A program made the position numbers and the translations under genes. Positions 16,300 through 23,974 of a stretch of 35,677 nucleotides of DNA are shown here, piece by piece. Positions within the stretch are counted from its first letter, which is position 1. Every line of letters starts with the position of its first letter. The stretch comes from Ruminococcus sp. (GTDB lineage: Bacteria > Bacillota > Clostridia > Oscillospirales > Ruminococcaceae). Location: contig JAAVHM010000032.1 of assembly GCA_014799675.1 (NCBI GenBank), positions 1 to 35,677 on the forward strand, in the 5' to 3' direction. The notes below the pieces were generated by a model. That model was not told the origin of the DNA and ran no database searches. It saw only the letters and a program-made list of their open reading frames with translations.

Positions 16300-16907
16300 A
16301 CACCTCTTTGCTTTTTCCGCAATTTCTTTGACAATTTATTTACAGGCTTTTCCTTTTTCTGTAACCTTTCCCCGCGCTTTTCCGAAATAAAAACATAGTA
16401 CCCGTCAATTTCCCGTACCCTTACCCCGCCGAAAACGGAGGTAAGCTTGTTCCTGTACCAGTCAAGGCGTTTGGTAACCATAACCATTTTTCCGCCAACA
16501 GCCAATTTTTTGAAACCCACCTCAATAAAACGCTTCGGCACGGAAAAATCCGCATGATACGGCGGGTTTGACAGTATCAAGGTGAAGCCGTTGTCCTGTA
16601 TTTCGGAAAAACCGTCGCTTATTTTAATTTCTATGTTCGGCACGCCGTTCAGCTCCGCGTTGATTTTCGCCTGCTTCACGGCGGCTTCGGAAATATCGCA
16701 CATGGCAACATTTTCCTGACCTATCAGCTTTGCCGCAAGAATTCCCACAACGCCGTATCCGCAGCCCATGTCCAACACTTTATCGCTCGGTAAAAAATCC
16801 ACAGCGGACAGCATAGCCAACGTCCCAACGTCAATGTTATTGGGAGAAAAGTTGGACGGGTCTGTTTCAAACTTCAGGCTCACATTTTTTATTTCTGCTG
16901 AAATCAT
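16296..16907 (-). CDS. RsmC/RlmG-like RNA methyltransferase (class I, NPPY)
   Basis: 203 residues. Motif I VLDMGCGYGVVGILAAKL (about 45-62), motif IV LSNPPYHAD (about 111-119). NPPY is typical of enzymes that methylate an exocyclic amine, and the overall size and order match single-domain relatives of rRNA m2G methyltransferases RsmC/RlmG. A lysine-rich tail (KKEKPVNKLSKKLRKKQRG) fits RNA binding. AAAGG precedes the ATG. The stop overlaps the zinc-ribbon gene. Target base is not determined by sequence alone. Confidence 0.9.
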   Translation of the reverse strand: MISAEIKNVSLKFETDPSNFSPNNIDVGTLAMLSAVDFLPSDKVLDMGCGYGVVGILAAKLIGQENVAMCDISEAAVKQAKINAELNGVPNIEIKISDGFSEIQDNGFTLILSNPPYHADFSVPKRFIEVGFKKLAVGGKMVMVTKRLDWYRNKLTSVFGGVRVREIDGYYVFISEKRGERLQKKEKPVNKLSKKLRKKQRGV

Positions 16908-16938
16908 TTTATCCTTTTCCCTCCGAAAGCGTGTATTC

Positions 16939-17499
16939 CTACATAGGTCTTAAATTTTTATCGAGCCTGTCCACTATCCATGCGAGACGCTTTTCACGTC
17001 CCGCGTCTGTCTTTGCGTCAAAATATGCCCGCGTATAAGTTTTCTTCACCGATAAGGGCATGGCTTGAAAATTTGTGAAAGCAGGTTCGTACTTTTTCAA
17101 AAGCTCGGATAAACAGGCAATATGCTCCTCCGTAAGCAACATAAGGTCGGGAGCGTCCCATTGACCGTTCTTTTTGGCTTCCTCTATTTTCTTTCTGCCG
17201 TGGTCGGTCATAAGACCACGTTCTTCAAGGCTTTGAACCAGCTTCTTGTTTTTATCCGACCACTTGCTTTTCTCCCTGCGGGCGGAAAAATATTTCTTAT
17301 AGGTCTTATCGTCAAGACTTTGCATCTGTCCGTCTATCCAACCAAAGCAGAGAGCTTCTTCAAGGGCTTCCGCCGCTTTTATTGTTTTCGTGCCTCCCGC
17401 TTTGCCGAACAAAAGCCACACGCCCTCGCTTGTCAGGCAGTTATCGTTAAGCCATTTCCTGAATTCTTCTCTGTTTGCAAACTTTATTGTATCGCTCAT
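16939..17499 (-). CDS. YdeI/OmpD-associated family protein
   Basis: 186 residues. Recognisable features of the family: an N-terminal EFRKWLNDNC, GVWLLFGKAG, the conserved EALCFGWIDGQMQSLDD (about 47-63), the basic FSARREKSKWSDKNKK, and GRKKIEEAKKNGQWD. The family is annotated as bacteriocin-protection (YdeI); in Gram-negatives it is linked to resistance to antimicrobial peptides. Its biochemical action is unknown. AAAGGAG precedes the ATG. Stand-alone unit among other small genes. Confidence 0.93.
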   Translation of the reverse strand: MSDTIKFANREEFRKWLNDNCLTSEGVWLLFGKAGGTKTIKAAEALEEALCFGWIDGQMQSLDDKTYKKYFSARREKSKWSDKNKKLVQSLEERGLMTDHGRKKIEEAKKNGQWDAPDLMLLTEEHIACLSELLKKYEPAFTNFQAMPLSVKKTYTRAYFDAKTDAGREKRLAWIVDRLDKNLRPM

Positions 17500-17538
17500 T
17501 ATGTGCTCTCCTTTAGTTGTATTAAAAAATATGGTTTT

Positions 17539-18060
17539 TTAATATCTATAACCATCAGGTATTCTGATATATGCCCGTATATGTTCATCTATCGGTCTAT
17601 GCAGAACTCTTGATATATTATCATTAAAAGTATTTCCCTCCGCTGTGACGATCTCGCCCTCTTTGACCTCCAAAACAATACCTATGTGATCATGCTCCTG
17701 ACCAATAAAAACCCGATCAAAAAGAACAATATCTCCTGCTTCCGGAAGAAAAGCCTCATCAGGCTTATGATACTCTATCCGACTGTCTCCAATCGCGTAT
17801 TCTTCCCAAGCGATACAACCTGCTAAGTGGCACGTAACACATTCATTCGGTCTATACGGAATTACAAATCCTGCCTCAACGCAGCAATAATAAACAAATG
17901 CTGCACACCATAATTTATCCGCATCTCTTAAGTTCCATTTGGGAAAATATTTGATGATCGGGGCAATGTTTGATTCCTTGCCCTCAATATATCCATGGAA
18001 AGGCTTTTGCGCTTTTTCCCTTGCAATCGCTGCCAACTTTTGTCTTGTTGCGTTTTCCAT
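17539..18060 (-). CDS. CHAP/NlpC-P60-like cysteine hydrolase, no signal peptide
   Basis: About 173 residues. The papain-like fold is suggested by a nucleophile Cys52 in LWCAAFVYYC, a downstream His in QEHDHIGIV (about 123-125) and a polar residue in AEGNT (about 141-143), the order expected for a CHAP amidase/peptidase. Such enzymes cut peptidoglycan peptides, but no export signal is seen, so a cytoplasmic role or non-classical release must be considered. ATG at 18060 is chosen because TGGAGG lies just upstream; an in-frame TTG at 18120 has its own AGGAGG at longer spacing and would add 20 residues including CEKC. Confidence 0.8.
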   Translation of the reverse strand: MENATRQKLAAIAREKAQKPFHGYIEGKESNIAPIIKYFPKWNLRDADKLWCAAFVYYCCVEAGFVIPYRPNECVTCHLAGCIAWEEYAIGDSRIEYHKPDEAFLPEAGDIVLFDRVFIGQEHDHIGIVLEVKEGEIVTAEGNTFNDNISRVLHRPIDEHIRAYIRIPDGYRY

Positions 18061-18157
18061 AACTTCCTCCATTAAGTTCCGATTTATTATTCTGCGCTCA
18101 TCAGCACATTTTTCACACAACGTCTTTAAGCCTCCTATAAATTTTGATATAGCCGAT

Positions 18158-18721
18158 CTATAACAGTTCCAATAATTTCTCCATATTCTCCCTGTGCGGA
18201 ATAATAATTTCTATATCCACTTCGGGGTGAACTTTCACGTAAGCCGTAAGCATATCCATTAAATTATCCTTAGACTTCATATAATCGTCAATGATAACCT
18301 CATCACTGAAACCGAGCCGTTTCAGAATGACAGCCGACACCACGCCTGTGCGGTCTTTTCCCGCCGTGCAGAAATACATTACGTTGGACTTCGCGTTCAT
18401 TATAGTATCAATAACTTTCTCCATTTGCCCGTCAAGCATCTGCCGATAAACCGTATACAGATGTTCACGGGATTTCGGAGTACCGCCCCCGCCCGTAACG
18501 GGAAGATGAAAATAGCTGAAACCGTCCCGCTGTTTAAGACCGCAGGGCTTTGCCGCGACCTCCTCGTCGGAACGCAGGTCAACTATCGTAGTTATATTAT
18601 TATCCAAAAGCCACCGTACTTCCGTATCTGTCAGGTTCTCGGGAAAGTCGCTTCTGAAATATCGGTTTGTACCTGTGGGCAGTACGCGTGTGTTTCTTGT
18701 GGATTGCAGTAAAGAACTCAT
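18158..18721 (-). CDS. Tyrosine-protein phosphatase (Tyr_phosphatase_3 type)
   Basis: 187 residues. The P-loop CX5R is FCTAGKDRTGVV (about 117-128) with catalytic Cys and Arg. Upstream are TNRYFRSD and ITTIVDLRSDEEV, both usual for the bacterial dual-specificity/tyrosine (and possibly phosphoinositide) phosphatases of the Listeria LipA type. No signal peptide. AAAGGAG precedes the ATG. Substrate in this organism unknown. Confidence 0.93.
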   Translation of the reverse strand: MSSLLQSTRNTRVLPTGTNRYFRSDFPENLTDTEVRWLLDNNITTIVDLRSDEEVAAKPCGLKQRDGFSYFHLPVTGGGGTPKSREHLYTVYRQMLDGQMEKVIDTIMNAKSNVMYFCTAGKDRTGVVSAVILKRLGFSDEVIIDDYMKSKDNLMDMLTAYVKVHPEVDIEIIIPHRENMEKLLELL

Positions 18722-18775
18722 ACAAACGGTCTCCTTTCAAATTACTGTTTATATATTTGTTCACAGTTTGATTGA

Positions 18776-19252
18776 TCAACCCCTTGAAACAAAATGTTTC
18801 ATCGGCTCATTCAGATGATATATTTCTTCTTTCAGAAATTCGGGATATATAGTCACCTTTTGAATTTCTTCGACAGGCAGCCACCCAATAACAACATTGC
18901 TGTTATCTTTATGGGGCAAAAATTCATCTTTATCCGGAATAACAGCTCCTTCACACAAATTGATCAAATAATAAAAGCAAATATTATGCGCTCTCTTTCC
19001 GTTCCATTCCCAAAAACACTCTTCCGTCCATAATAAGCGTTCACATTTTACATCTGCGCCGGTTTCTTCTTTGTACTCACGAACAAGCGCTTCCTCTGTG
19101 GTTTCTCCTATTTTGACATGCCCGCCCGGTATCGCATATTCGCTTCCGTTTTTATCTCTTTGAACTGCAATTTTATTGTTTTTAATTAGTATTCCTGCGG
19201 CTCTCAAATCACAGATATATTCGTCACTTGTAAATAACCAGTCTTTGTTCAT
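18776..19252 (-). CDS. NUDIX hydrolase
   Basis: 158 residues. Nudix box GGHVKIGETTEEALVREYKE (about 42-61) followed by ETGAD fits GX5EX7REUXEEXGU. The N-terminus (LRAAGILIKNNKIAVQRDKN) matches the ADP-ribose/MutT-like class. ATG at 19252 is chosen because GGGAGAG stands at the right distance; a start five codons earlier is possible. More A+T-rich than the surrounding genes. Substrate unknown. Confidence 0.92.
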   Translation of the reverse strand: MNKDWLFTSDEYICDLRAAGILIKNNKIAVQRDKNGSEYAIPGGHVKIGETTEEALVREYKEETGADVKCERLLWTEECFWEWNGKRAHNICFYYLINLCEGAVIPDKDEFLPHKDNSNVVIGWLPVEEIQKVTIYPEFLKEEIYHLNEPMKHFVSRG

Positions 19253-19318
19253 AACATTCTCTCCCATAGCTTAAAATTTTCTCAAAGCGCGTCCTTAACT
19301 CTTTCATTTGTAAAATTC

Positions 19319-19702
19319 CTAATATGTTTCCATTTGCCCGCATAGCATATTATAAAACCCAAATCGCTCATAAAACGGCTTCAAGCCTTCTTCATAAACC
19401 ACTGAAATCATGTAGATACGCTTTTCCTTCAGATATTCAAGCATTTTATCCATAAGCTCTGTGCCGATCCCTTTGCCTTGGTAAGCCGGACAAACCATCA
19501 GATCCTGAATATAAGCGTCTGTTACCCCATTTGATACACTATCAATATATCCAATCAGTTTATCATCTTCATAAACTGCAATATGGTAATAAGATGTCAT
19601 CAAGGGGTTTGTATACTCTCTTTCCATTCTGTTCCAGCCAACCGACTCACGCAGATCCGCCAATGCTTCTACAGACACTTTTTCGTTGAATTTGTATATC
19701 AC
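19319..19702 (-). CDS. GNAT-family N-acetyltransferase, GTG start
   Basis: 127 residues, a compact GNAT. Acetyl-CoA loop YQGKGIGTELMDKMLEYL (about 75-92) preceded by AYIQDLMVCPA, and the closing GLKPFYERFGF. The start codon is GTG, with GAGGAGG nine bases upstream; there is no suitable ATG. Substrate unknown. Confidence 0.92.
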   Translation of the reverse strand: MIYKFNEKVSVEALADLRESVGWNRMEREYTNPLMTSYYHIAVYEDDKLIGYIDSVSNGVTDAYIQDLMVCPAYQGKGIGTELMDKMLEYLKEKRIYMISVVYEEGLKPFYERFGFYNMLCGQMETY

Positions 19703-19724
19703 TATGTTTTTCCTCCTCGTTGTT

Positions 19725-19790
19725 CCCCTCCCCCTTGATAGGGGCTTGATAAACGATAGAATTTCCGTATCTTACCATATGGCAGAACAC
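19725..19790 (-). repeat. Dispersed intergenic repeat, TGTTCT...TATCAAGGGG family, copy 1
   Basis: Read on the minus strand, this block shares TGTTCT, ATACGG and TATCAAGGGG in the same order and near-equal spacing with 22303-22366. It fills the gap between the GNAT gene and metF. Degenerate, so the exact ends are approximate. Confidence 0.5.
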
Positions 19791-19810
19791 GCCCGCAGGG
19801 GCTTCCCCGC

Positions 19811-20671
19811 TTACAAAAGCGACTTAACGCTCTCGCTTATCTTCCTCGCAACATACGGATTATTCATAGTGTACAGATGTATGCCGTCCACACTGCTTGA
19901 AATAAGGTCAACGATCTGGTCAACGGCGTAGGCAATTCCCGCGTCGCGGAGAGCCTCGGGATTATTTTCATATTTCTGCATCATTTTGGAAAATTTCGCA
20001 GGCAGACTTGCCCCGCACATGGAAACCATACGCTCGATCTGCTTTTTGTTTGTAACAGGCATGATACCCGCCTCCACGGGGACGGTCACACCCGCAATGG
20101 CAAGCATTTCACGGTACTTGTGGAAAGCGGCGTTGTCAAAGAAAAGCTGGGACATAAGGTGCTCCGCCCCCGCTTCTATCTTGATTTTCAGATTGTTGAT
20201 GTCCTCGGAGAAGCTTTTCGCCTCCATATGACACTCGGGATAGCAAGCCCCCGACACGTGGAAATCGCCGTTTTCCTTGATAAATCGGGTCAGGTCGCTT
20301 GCGTACTCAAAATCATGGAGACGGGGTATTTCGGGGTTCACGTCCCCACGCAGGGCGAGAATATTTTCAATGCCGCGCTCCTTGAACTGACCGAGGATAG
20401 TCCGAACGCTTTCCTTTGTGCTGTAAACGCAGGTAAGGTGCGCCGCCGAGGGAATTCCCAGCTCGTTCTGAATATAAGCGGCAATGTCGCAGGTCTTGGT
20501 GTCCGAGGCGTTTCCCCCCGCGCCGTAAGTCACGCTGATAAAATCGGGGGAAAGGTCTTTCAACTCCGCAAGAGTGCTGTATATCGTTTCAATTGAACTT
20601 GTCTTTTTCGGCGGAAAAACCTCAAATGACAGGACAGTCCTGCCGCCTTTAAAAAGTGATGATAGTTTTAT
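19811..20671 (-). CDS. metF: Methylenetetrahydrofolate reductase, without a canonical start codon
   Basis: Reduces 5,10-methylene- to 5-methyl-tetrahydrofolate, the methyl donor used by MetH; a flavoprotein of the one-carbon pathway. About 286 residues. The coding frame continues upstream of the first in-frame ATG (20563) through IKLSSLFKGGRTVLSFEVFP, which holds the family's catalytic Glu (SFEVFPP) and must be part of the protein. The frame is closed by a TAG at 20686-20684, and between it and that region no ATG, GTG or TTG occurs. GGAGG (20684-20680) is eight bases from an ATA at 20671 and five from an ATT at 20674; homologues start MK at the ATA position. Other motifs: VTYGAGG, LRGDVNPEI, HMSQLFFDN-like sequence. 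Confidence 0.88.
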   Translation of the reverse strand: MKLSSLFKGGRTVLSFEVFPPKKTSSIETIYSTLAELKDLSPDFISVTYGAGGNASDTKTCDIAAYIQNELGIPSAAHLTCVYSTKESVRTILGQFKERGIENILALRGDVNPEIPRLHDFEYASDLTRFIKENGDFHVSGACYPECHMEAKSFSEDINNLKIKIEAGAEHLMSQLFFDNAAFHKYREMLAIAGVTVPVEAGIMPVTNKKQIERMVSMCGASLPAKFSKMMQKYENNPEALRDAGIAYAVDQIVDLISSSVDGIHLYTMNNPYVARKISESVKSLL

Positions 20672-20691
20672 AATTTTATCCTCCTATTTTT

Positions 20692-20768
20692 TGTAGGGGC
20701 GGATTCCTTATTCGCTCGTTATTTTCCAATAATTTGTGCGGCGGGCGGATAAAGAATCCGCCCCTACA
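20692..20768. repeat. Palindromic intergenic repeat, TGTAGGGGCG family, copy 2
   Basis: 77 bases with terminal TGTAGGGGCGGATTC and GAATCCGCCCCTACA, the same family as 10169-10237. It begins just upstream of the metF ribosome site, and its other end supplies the TAG stop of the 20764-21066 gene (CTG-TAG-GGG). Confidence 0.9.
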
Positions 20769-21066
20769 GGTTTTCAAGATTATGGCGTAAATCGTCAATT
20801 TCCCTTTGCAGTTTTAAAATTTCCGACATAACATTTTGTTCGGTCTTTATGCGTAATTCCTCGGCAAGCTTTTTTTCTGCCAAATAAAGGTATTTGTCCA
20901 TAACGGCAATGATCTCCGCATCGGTCATATCGGAGGTTATTTCGGCGTTGTCCAGTTTCATAAGAGCCGCCGCACGGTATTTCAACGACTCTATCTCGTC
21001 AATTATTTCCGCCGTTTCGGGCGGAATTTTTGTATGCACTTTTTTGGCTTTTTTCTTTCCGCCCAT
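20764..21066 (-). CDS. Small charged helical protein of unknown function
   Basis: 100 residues. Lysine-rich N-terminus (MGGKKKAKKVHTK) followed by a long predicted helix or coiled coil with heptad-like hydrophobic spacing (about 20-98). No catalytic motif; not recognised. AGAGGA precedes the ATG. The stop codon is created by the end of an inserted palindromic repeat, so the original protein may have been longer. It lies between metF and the 21092 gene on the same strand. Confidence 0.65.
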   Translation of the reverse strand: MGGKKKAKKVHTKIPPETAEIIDEIESLKYRAAALMKLDNAEITSDMTDAEIIAVMDKYLYLAEKKLAEELRIKTEQNVMSEILKLQREIDDLRHNLENL

Positions 21067-21091
21067 AGCGTTTTCCTCTGAATTTCCTTAT

Positions 21092-21571
21092 TTATCCTTT
21101 AATTTCCTTTATTCTTATTTCCGTCATTTTTTCAAGGAACAGCAAATCGTCCAAATCGGGATTGTCAACTCGGAAAGTACAGCAGCAGACATCATTAAAT
21201 TCTTTCCCGAATATTACCTTGCGCCGTCCGCCGCCGCAGGAGCCGCAGTTTCCGCAATGGTCAACGTGTTTCCACGCCGTTTCCTTTATTTCCTCCGCAT
21301 AAGATGATTTTTCAAGCCATTCCGAACCCATATCGTCAGACCAGACCGTCCAGCGGTTGTCCTCCTCGTCAGGGTCGTTTACTGCAATAAAGCATACGCA
21401 TTTGTCACCCAATTTTACCCAATAGTATATTTTGTCTTTCCAGCAATCGCAGTTATCCTTGTAAAAAGTCAACCGGTTATCTTCAAGATAGTTTACAAAC
21501 TTCAAGGCAATTTCCCTGTCAGCCGAGGATAATTCTCTGTTAATGTAGTCCTTGATATTTAACTCTGCCAT
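21092..21571 (-). CDS. Cysteine-cluster protein of unknown function
   Basis: 159 residues. Contains an N-terminal helical part, a CDC pair near 42-44, and a second cluster: DHCGNCGSCGGG (about 105-116) followed by DVCCCTFRVDNP. The spacing suggests a metal site. The middle (YYWVKLGDKCVCFIAVNDPDEED) resembles the YdhF/DUF3788-type fold only loosely; I recall similar proteins in Ruminococcaceae but no function. GGAGG precedes the ATG. Confidence 0.75.
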   Translation of the reverse strand: MAELNIKDYINRELSSADREIALKFVNYLEDNRLTFYKDNCDCWKDKIYYWVKLGDKCVCFIAVNDPDEEDNRWTVWSDDMGSEWLEKSSYAEEIKETAWKHVDHCGNCGSCGGGRRKVIFGKEFNDVCCCTFRVDNPDLDDLLFLEKMTEIRIKEIKG

Positions 21572-21587
21572 GCTTTTCCTCCATATT

Positions 21588-22235
21588 TTACCGCTTCAGC
21601 AAAGGAAGCAAAAAGTCAATAATTTCCGCCATTGCGCCGCATTCCTCGGAAAAAAGCTTCTCAAACCAGTTTTCACAAGGTACTGTCCGCAATTCTCCCC
21701 TTTTGCGGTACGCCGTACCCGCAGGCGGCATTGGCTTGTTGTTGACAGCCCACACCGCTTCAAGGACTGTCCACGAATTTATATGGGCAAGGTATCTGCT
21801 TTTCAGTCCGTCAGCCGCTTCAAGCTTTATCTTTGCCGTCATAAGCCAATGGTACAAGCCGTCCCTGACCTTTTGCGGAGTGCGGTAATTCTCGTATTTT
21901 TGCTTTGCAAGAGCCATTATTTCGGATAACCGCCCGTCGCGGTCGAAGGCGATTTCCGCGTCAAGATAGTGATAAACGTCCATAGGTTCGGCGTTTAGCT
22001 TTTCCACAGCGTATTCGTAAGTCAAAAACGAGGTCTCCACAAGAATACCGTCGGTAAAATGGGTTTCAAAGCAATGCCTGCCGCACAGCACAATAATATC
22101 AACGTCAGAATTTTCAGAAGCGCAGCCGCAAGCAACAGAGCCGGTAAGCAGTACTCCGCTTACCGTTTTGTCGTTGGTAAGATTTTCAAGCTCACAAGCA
22201 AATATACTGCGCTGTTTTACATTTGGCTCTGCCAT
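21588..22235 (-). CDS. Nucleotidyltransferase-domain protein (pol-beta superfamily)
   Basis: About 215 residues. The minimal nucleotidyltransferase signature is present: LLTGSVACGCASENSDVDIIVL (about 30-51, GS...DxD) with two metal-binding aspartates. The C-terminal helical half (YENYRTPQKVRDGLYHWLM onward) fits an attached HEPN-like or MNT C-terminal domain. Relatives transfer a nucleotide to a drug, protein or RNA, or act as antitoxin partners. ATG at 22235 is chosen because TGGAGGG lies just before it. No separate HEPN toxin gene is next to it. Confidence 0.85.
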   Translation of the reverse strand: MAEPNVKQRSIFACELENLTNDKTVSGVLLTGSVACGCASENSDVDIIVLCGRHCFETHFTDGILVETSFLTYEYAVEKLNAEPMDVYHYLDAEIAFDRDGRLSEIMALAKQKYENYRTPQKVRDGLYHWLMTAKIKLEAADGLKSRYLAHINSWTVLEAVWAVNNKPMPPAGTAYRKRGELRTVPCENWFEKLFSEECGAMAEIIDFLLPLLKR

Positions 22236-22260
22236 GTTTCCCTCCAAGCCTTAATTAATA

Positions 22261-22286
22261 AGGGGACGGGTACGCCCGTCCCCCAA
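22261..22286 (-). terminator. GC-rich hairpin after the esterase gene, possible terminator
   Basis: Inverted repeat GGGGACGGG / CCCGTCCCC. On the minus strand, downstream of the 22378-23907 gene, it is followed by TTATTAATTAA, a weak T-rich tail. The plus strand shows only A after it. Confidence 0.45.
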
Positions 22287-22302
22287 AAAATTATAGTAAT
22301 TA

Positions 22303-22366
22303 TCCCGCCCCTTGATATGGGCTATACAGAGTAACGGTATGCCGTATTCAACCTTGGGGTAGAACA
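22303..22366 (-). repeat. Dispersed intergenic repeat, TGTTCT...TATCAAGGGG family, copy 2
   Basis: Minus-strand block starting TGTTCTACCCCAAGG and ending TATCAAGGGGCGGG, aligned with copy 1 at 19725-19790. It lies in the gap between the esterase and the nucleotidyltransferase gene. Confidence 0.5.
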
Positions 22367-22377
22367 AGGGTCAAGGC

Positions 22378-23907
22378 TCAGCCTTGCTCATCATTACGGC
22401 TCGTCCTGAACGGCGCAAGAGGAATACCGTTCTTGCTGTAAACAGTTACCTCACCGTAATTCGTCCAGTTATAACGCAGATAAACAGGCTCGGCGACCTC
22501 GGCAGAACGGACAAAAATCTTGTCCTCCTTGAACCAAGCGTCGGCAGGGTGGTATTTCCTATCCTTGCCCGCAACCTCAAAGCCCGCAGCCTTTTCACCT
22601 TTAAGCTCGAAGCCGTCCTCCGCATGGTCGAAGCTAAGCATAATTCCGCCGTCGGTGTACTCGTGGGACTTGTAAATTGCGCCGTAAGCCTCGTCCGCAG
22701 AAATTTTTCCGTAAACATGGTACATCGCCTGCAAAGCAAGACGTTCGCCAACGGGCTCTTTATCGATAGGGTGAATGTTGTTGAACTCGCCCCTGTCAAG
22801 AATTACCGCAATGCCCGTGTTTGCCGTGGTTTGGTGTACTCTCATCTGCGCCTCGCGGATCTTGCACCAGTGCTTGAAGTCCTCGTCCCCCTCGTTCATG
22901 AACATGGGAAGCTGAACAAACAGGAACGGCAGACGGTCGTCCTCCCAATCGCCGCGCCACTGCTCGATAAGCGCTTTGAAAAGCTTGTAGTATGTGTCGG
23001 GCTTGTGGTCGTCGCTTTCGCCCTGATAGTAGATAAATCCCGCCAGCGTGTAGGGGCAGATACGTGTTACCATGGTCTCATAAAGCCCGCCCGGACGGAA
23101 CTGCGATCTCGGTCCCATTGGCTCGGGCCAGCGGCAGGGACCCGCATATTCCTGCGCGCCCTCCCATGTCGGGTCGGGAGTGTTTGCGTAATATTCGTCA
23201 ATTTTCGGCTGCCAAGCGTTGTGCCATTCCTCGTATTCAGCAAGCTCCTTTAAGTAACCCTCCATGGTTTTTTCTTCCATAGTCTTGTCGTACTCGTCAA
23301 CATAGCTTTTGGTGTCCGCGTCCTGCTCCAGAGCCTTTCTGCTCATCCATGAGGAAGCGGAAGTTCCGCCCCAGTTGCAGCCAATAACGCCGACAGTAAC
23401 TCCAAGCTCGGCGGCAAGCTTACGTGCAAAATAATATCCCACCGCGGAATAATTCGCCGCAGTATCGGGGGCGGCAACGCTCCAACAGCTGTTCCGTTCG
23501 GCAAAGTTGAAATAATCGTCTATGTAGGCGATTTTCTGCGTGTAGTAGAACCGCACGTTCACGTCCTTGATATTTTTCAGAACCTCTTTGCCGTTAAGTG
23601 CGTTCTGGAGTTCCAGCTCCATGTTGGACTGACCGCCCGCAAGCCACACTTCGCCTATCATAACATCGTGGAGGACGATTTCTCCGCCCCTGTTGTCAGT
23701 AACTTTCAGCTCGTAAGGACCTCCCGCTTCCATTGGCGGGAGAACGGCTTTCCATTTACCGCTTTCGGCACGGGCGGTAACGGATTTCCCGCAAAGCTCC
23801 ACGGTAACGTCGGTAGCGGTGTAAGCGCAGCCCCAGATGTTGATATTTTTGTTTCTCTGCAAAACCATGTGGTCAGTGAAAACAGCAGCAAGATTAAAGC
23901 AAGCCAT
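22378..23907 (-). CDS. Sialate O-acetylesterase family carbohydrate esterase
   Basis: 509 residues. Removes O-acetyl groups from sialic acid or other sugars or polysaccharides such as acetylated xylan. SGNH-type signature LAGGQSNMEL with nucleophile Ser94, the oxyanion-hole GVIGCNWGGTSASSWM (about 169-184), and FIYYQGESDD (about 290-299); the catalytic His is probably in the late NNIHPIDK. An N-terminal Ig-like segment (YTATDVTVELCGKSV) precedes it. No signal peptide, so it acts in the cytoplasm on imported oligosaccharides (inference). GGAGG precedes the ATG and a promoter lies at 23946-23974. Confidence 0.95.
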   Translation of the reverse strand: MACFNLAAVFTDHMVLQRNKNINIWGCAYTATDVTVELCGKSVTARAESGKWKAVLPPMEAGGPYELKVTDNRGGEIVLHDVMIGEVWLAGGQSNMELELQNALNGKEVLKNIKDVNVRFYYTQKIAYIDDYFNFAERNSCWSVAAPDTAANYSAVGYYFARKLAAELGVTVGVIGCNWGGTSASSWMSRKALEQDADTKSYVDEYDKTMEEKTMEGYLKELAEYEEWHNAWQPKIDEYYANTPDPTWEGAQEYAGPCRWPEPMGPRSQFRPGGLYETMVTRICPYTLAGFIYYQGESDDHKPDTYYKLFKALIEQWRGDWEDDRLPFLFVQLPMFMNEGDEDFKHWCKIREAQMRVHQTTANTGIAVILDRGEFNNIHPIDKEPVGERLALQAMYHVYGKISADEAYGAIYKSHEYTDGGIMLSFDHAEDGFELKGEKAAGFEVAGKDRKYHPADAWFKEDKIFVRSAEVAEPVYLRYNWTNYGEVTVYSKNGIPLAPFRTSRNDEQG

Positions 23908-23945
23908 AGTAAAAACCTCCGAAAAAATATAATAATATACCTATT

Positions 23946-23974
23946 ATTTTACAGCAAAATCCCCATAAAATCAA
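23946..23974 (-). promoter_or_regulatory. Promoter of the esterase gene
   Basis: On the minus strand TTGATT (23974-23969), 17-base spacer, TAAAAT (23951-23946), about 40 bases before the ATG at 23907. Confidence 0.6.

Noticed and set aside
21588..22235. Nucleotidyltransferase as half of a MNT/HEPN toxin-antitoxin pair
   Set aside because: No HEPN gene lies next to it; its own C-terminal half may supply helices, but the toxin pairing is unsupported.
10955..22235. Defence island
   Set aside because: No restriction enzyme, helicase, Argonaute, CBASS, retron or abortive-infection signature gene was seen; the families are general small-molecule modifiers.
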